Shown here piece after piece: positions 60,691 to 64,000 of a stretch of 64,000 nt of DNA (the stretch's first letter is position 1; each line of letters starts with the position of its first letter). This DNA is from Halichondria panicea. Lineage: Eukaryota > Porifera > Demospongiae > Suberitida > Halichondriidae. The position numbers and the translations under genes are program-made. The notes beneath the pieces were generated by a model. It was not told where the DNA came from, searched no databases, and saw only the letters and a program-made list of their open reading frames with translations. The stretch is taken from contig NC_087377.1 in NCBI RefSeq assembly GCF_963675165.1, positions 9,503,122-9,567,121 of the forward strand, in the 5' to 3' direction.

Positions 60691-61909
60691 AGAATATTTT
60701 GCGGAGAAAAAATTTTTGGATTGTGCCAAATCAGCAGAAAACTTGACCCTTTGCAATCAACTATTGCGTTCTGGCAAGGATCATGTGTATTCATTATAGG
60801 TTTTGCAATTTTATTGATCAACCCTCACAAAGTTTGCATGCATATATAATTATGTTTGTATAATTATTTTATGTTTGCAAACTAATAATTATGGTAGTTA
60901 AGTTTATTTCCCTTGTTATAGTTGTTAATTTGTACAACACTCCTCTGGTTGTGAGACACATAGAAACATTGAGGGTTCAGCACTTTAATATTTGCCTATA
61001 AAAGACAGTGATAAATTTCTACGTAACGAACAGCATTCATACCATTATACCACCATAAACGTCTGAATTGAAGCAAGCGCCTTGCCTTATAGATAGGCAT
61101 GATATAATTAATTGTTCATGCAGGCTTCCCTGAGGACGAAAGCAACAGCAATTGAATACACATCTTTCAGTGGAAGCTGAAAACAACGATGTTGACGTCT
61201 TTTAAATTTGCGAGACTGGCTTATTTTAATTTTGTTTGTTCGTTATTCAAAATTGTTTATTTCACTTGGTATAGTTGCGACGCGCTTGCTGCATGGAATG
61301 TTATAGTGTGTTAAAACAAACTAATTTGCGTGACTATTGTGCCAAATCACGCACTTTTTGTATGAAAACCACGCTTCATTTTACCGTGTATACTCACACT
61401 ATATAATTATACTGATGACTCGTTGATAAATCTGATGACAATCAAAATAATTAACTACACCTCAATAACAGCTTTTAAACATTAACTAATACACTGGTAC
61501 AAGGACAGTGTGGTGAACACACAAATTCTTTTCATTACGGCTATATAAGTTCCACATTGGAAACTCCACTGGATACTCTCCAGGTGGTTGGGCTGCCTGT
61601 TTGACCACTTCCTGCACCAATATTGATCTCAGTATACTTTTTATTTGCACCACAATTGCATGCATATAACGAGTTCATTTATTACACACTCCGAATCGCA
61701 AAAGTAAAACTGTTCGTAGGCACAATTAATTTTGAATTCTTTTTAGAGGAAGCAATTAATCAGGTGGTTACAGGTAAACCACAACAGTACACACTGTAGC
61801 AATTCATCTTCTATAGACTATATCCTAGTTAGTAATTGATGTGTGTTGCATGTATAGAAACAGTATATAGGCTGGCAATTTAGAGAACTAGCAAGCCTTC
61901 ATACAACAA

Positions 61910-62124
61910 AAATTGGCAGGGGGGGGGCAAAAGTCACATTTTAGAAAAATGGGGGGGGGGAGGGGAACAAGCTGAATAGCCATAATTATGCGCAGGTACA
62001 CGGTCGTCTGGGGGCATGCCCCCCAGGAAATTTTGGTTTTTAGACTGTTTGATATATCGCATCTGATGCATTTTCTTAGGGTTTTTATGAAGTACAAATT
62101 GTATTGTGAAACAAAAGTTTTGCA
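61910..62124. other. G-rich tracts and GGGGGCATGCCCCC palindrome
   Basis: G runs at 61919-61927 and 61951-61960 and a palindrome at 62011-62024 lie just before the hAT remnant. They may be part of the same transposon. Confidence 0.4.
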
Positions 62125-62331
62125 GTGATAACACAGTTTGCATTAAAATGCAGCGGCAACAATTTCAAGCCCGGTGCTAACGGTACTATGAGTCAGCTTA
62201 GATATTTAAATAGCTGTGTTCTAATAATTCCTGTGGCTACTGCATCGGTAGAGCAAAGTGTTTCCCAGACGAAGCTCATCAAAACACGGCAGCCTGAGCG
62301 ACATTCTGCCGATAACCTGAACATTTTGTGA
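62125..62331 (+). pseudogene. hAT transposase C-terminal fragment
   Basis: The open frame reads LIIPVATASVEQSVSQTKLI followed by KTRQPE and DNLNIL, the pattern of the hAT-family C-terminal dimerisation domain (usually IPVATASVERSFSQMKLIKT with a following NL). Only about the last 45 residues are transposase-like; the catalytic region is gone. Present in many animal genomes as relics. Confidence 0.7.
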
Positions 62332-63003
62332 GCATTTATATTTGAATCGAATTGGCATTTTTTAATTTGGTGTCTCAGGCGTGTGGCTATACTATGTCAA
62401 TGAATTGCCTTCATTGCTAATTTATCGATCTTCGGTCAAAATTTTAATCGCCAAATTTTCCCGTTATACGGTGTTGTAATGTATAGCCACAGATATTTCA
62501 TGTGGCCAGTATATACACTGCAAAAAATAGTTCATTGCATGAGCACATGCGCAGGCAGCGCATGCAGTATAGCTCCAAAATGACATGGCAGTAAATCTGA
62601 TCATTATAATTATAATCCAATATTTGAATGTTAAAAATTATGGCTTTTGGTGCTATAGGTATGTTAATTCGCTATAGGTGTCAGTAATAATTTTTTGAAT
62701 CAGAGACTGATGAAGTTGAATAATAATAGGCTGAGAATAAATAATTGTGTGAATATTTGGCACAGGCCTAAATTTCTACATCAATCCGTCATATGCAGCG
62801 TCACAGCTATAATTATTATGAATCTTTCTACAAACACATTAATACATTGGGTGATAGGATTGGCTGGGGGGAAACAAGAGAGTAAGGGAGAAAGCCGTTT
62901 GTCTTTAGAAGAATAAACATGGTTTGCGGTTGTGAGCAAACAGAGGATATAATAATAAGAACCATATACTTATACTAACTAAGAAGGGGTTGGTAGATTA
63001 TGT
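62332..63003. other. Intergenic, MITE fragments
   Basis: A fragment of the AATTTGG/CCAAATT MITE lies at 62345-62465, followed by AT-rich sequence resembling 52030-52090. The small ORF at 62695-62916 has no protein-like pattern. Confidence 0.4.
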
Positions 63004-63337
63004 ACCGTATAGCGGGTATATTTCGAGGGTATAAATTTTCGCGGATGGACCATTACAAAGGATTTCGCGGATTTTATTTTCGTGGTCTGAGTTCCCAGCC
63101 TTTTGGCGCATGCGCACATCAACATGCAGCTGTACCACCACACCGTTAGCCTCGAATCCAGGCCTAGCCTATAACGGTGAGGTACCTCTTATTGTTGATA
63201 GGTGTGGTCAATAATACTGAACACGCCTACTATTCAATAAAGATATAAATTTTCGTGGGTATAAATTTTCGCGGTTTAGGCTCAATCCGCGAAAACCGCG
63301 AACATTTATACCCTCAAAATATACCCGCTATACGGTA
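63004..63337. mobile_element. 334-bp MITE with CCGTATAGCGGGTATATTTC ends
   Basis: The left end ACCGTATAGCGGGTATATTT and the right end AAATATACCCGCTATACGGT are exact inverses, continuing inward with GAGGGTATAAATTTTCGC. Best-preserved member of the family; decayed copies are at about 12210-12333, 20645-20815 and 59515-59670. Confidence 0.75.
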
Positions 63338-64000
63338 TTTACTGTTGGCGCGTGGGTGGACAATTAATTTATTATTTACCGTATTTTATCTCATTGAACG
63401 TTAAAACAGTATTTTATCTTATTGTGATAAAGAACAGAAAAAAGAAAAAGGAGAGGCTACCTCTCTGTATATACTGTAGACAGAGACAGCTAAGTAAAAC
63501 ATCAGCTCTGTAGATTTATTCATTAACTTGAGGCTCGGATCGGATACACACTCAGGCGACAAGTTAATCTTAGTTAAACCTGTGGGTAAAAAATAAATGT
63601 GGATAAGTACAGTGGCTGTGACGTAACATAATGTGAGGACTACTTATTGATTTACACAATAGATTTACCATTGAAAGCACTATCCATTAATACACACTCA
63701 AGCAACAAGTCCCTCGGATCGGATTCACACAAGTCCCTCGGATTGTAAACACATTCAGGCCACACAGTTCTCGGACCAGATACCACGTACTTACTCTGTG
63801 ACCAATTTTCGGCAAATGTCACAACAATACTTCCTTCCAGAGAGAATGGCACTGAACGTCGAACAGACACACCAACACTTTGAAGATGGCTTCACTCAGA
63901 GAAACAAGAGGAGAAATCACCATCACAACACTTCTTTCAGAGAGAGGTGCACTGGTCCTGTCAAGCTTCACATCAATCAAGAAAGGGAGTGTCTGGAAAG
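63338..64000. other. End of window, short repeats only
   Basis: GTCCCTCGGATCGGAT- and ACACACTCAGGC-type phrases recur several times at 63530-63765. A minus-strand open stretch (63652-63870) ends before the window edge and is not recognised. No gene accepted. Confidence 0.35.

Larger units (their letters stand above)
54230..61880 (+). repeat. Long non-coding repeat module, copy C
   Basis: Collinear with copies A and B over about 7.6 kb, from the CCTATTATTC-rich element through the same MITE order to the AGAGGAAGCAATTAATCAGGTGGT block near 61745. It carries private insertions (for example 54440-54720 and a block with CCGACACTG near 56590-56980). No gene recognised. Confidence 0.65.

Noticed and set aside
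63652..63870. Minus-strand open frame with a possible AGA|GTAAGT donor
   Set aside because: It overlaps short tandem phrases, is not recognised as any family, and is cut by the window edge; not enough to call a gene.
1..64000. tRNA, rRNA or CRISPR features
   Set aside because: No tRNA B-box with a matching cloverleaf, no rRNA-like sequence and no regularly spaced array was seen; a eukaryotic nuclear window is not expected to carry CRISPR.

Overview
The window looks like nuclear DNA from a demosponge, most like Amphimedon. It is AT-rich, has compact genes with introns mostly of 60-700 bp, and is packed with short inverted-repeat transposons (MITEs). Its recognisable genes are animal innate-immunity types typical of sponges: a RIG-I-like helicase, a Death-NACHT-LRR receptor, fibronectin-III (FN3) membrane receptors with tyrosine-bearing tails, and an LRAT/PLAAT-type acyltransferase. 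The species is inferred from gene content, not proven.

Layout. 1-1579: decayed 3' half of a second RIG-I-like receptor (RLR), split by a 751-bp inverted-repeat element. 1751-2540: a thrice-repeated module, each copy holding an NF-kB-type site, then a TATA box. 2631-5522: an apparently intact three-exon RLR with an N-terminal death-fold domain. About 6.5-22.4 kb: two long copies of a non-coding repeat module built from MITEs; the first is interrupted by a 2,257-bp Mutator-like element (MULE; 76-bp terminal inverted repeats, 9-bp target duplication, decayed genes with a PHD finger). 22.7-26.1 kb: orphan exon candidates, a Helitron remnant and an inverted repeat studded with GATCAACT. 26.75-38.4 kb: a minus-strand tandem pair of FN3 receptors. 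Copy 1 has 11 exons from signal peptide to tail. Copy 2 has lost its signal exon and carries a different transmembrane/tail exon. 40.9 kb: LRAT-domain gene. 43.2-47.9 kb: NLR receptor with two homopolymer frameshifts and one in-frame stop. 51.1 kb: an unrecognised 250-residue protein made of two related halves, with a duplicated upstream region. 54.2-61.9 kb: a third copy of the long MITE module. 62.1 kb: hAT transposase remnant. The last 1.7 kb is repeats.

Biology. The RLR (cytosolic RNA sensing) and the NLR (cytosolic NACHT sensor) both begin with death-fold domains, so both could signal by homotypic death-domain contacts. The kB sites suggest that the RLR is under NF-kB control. The receptor cluster shows tandem duplication, exon duplication and tail exchange, as expected in rapidly evolving sponge receptor families. 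Gene structures were read by eye from splice sites and reading phase; no search was run.
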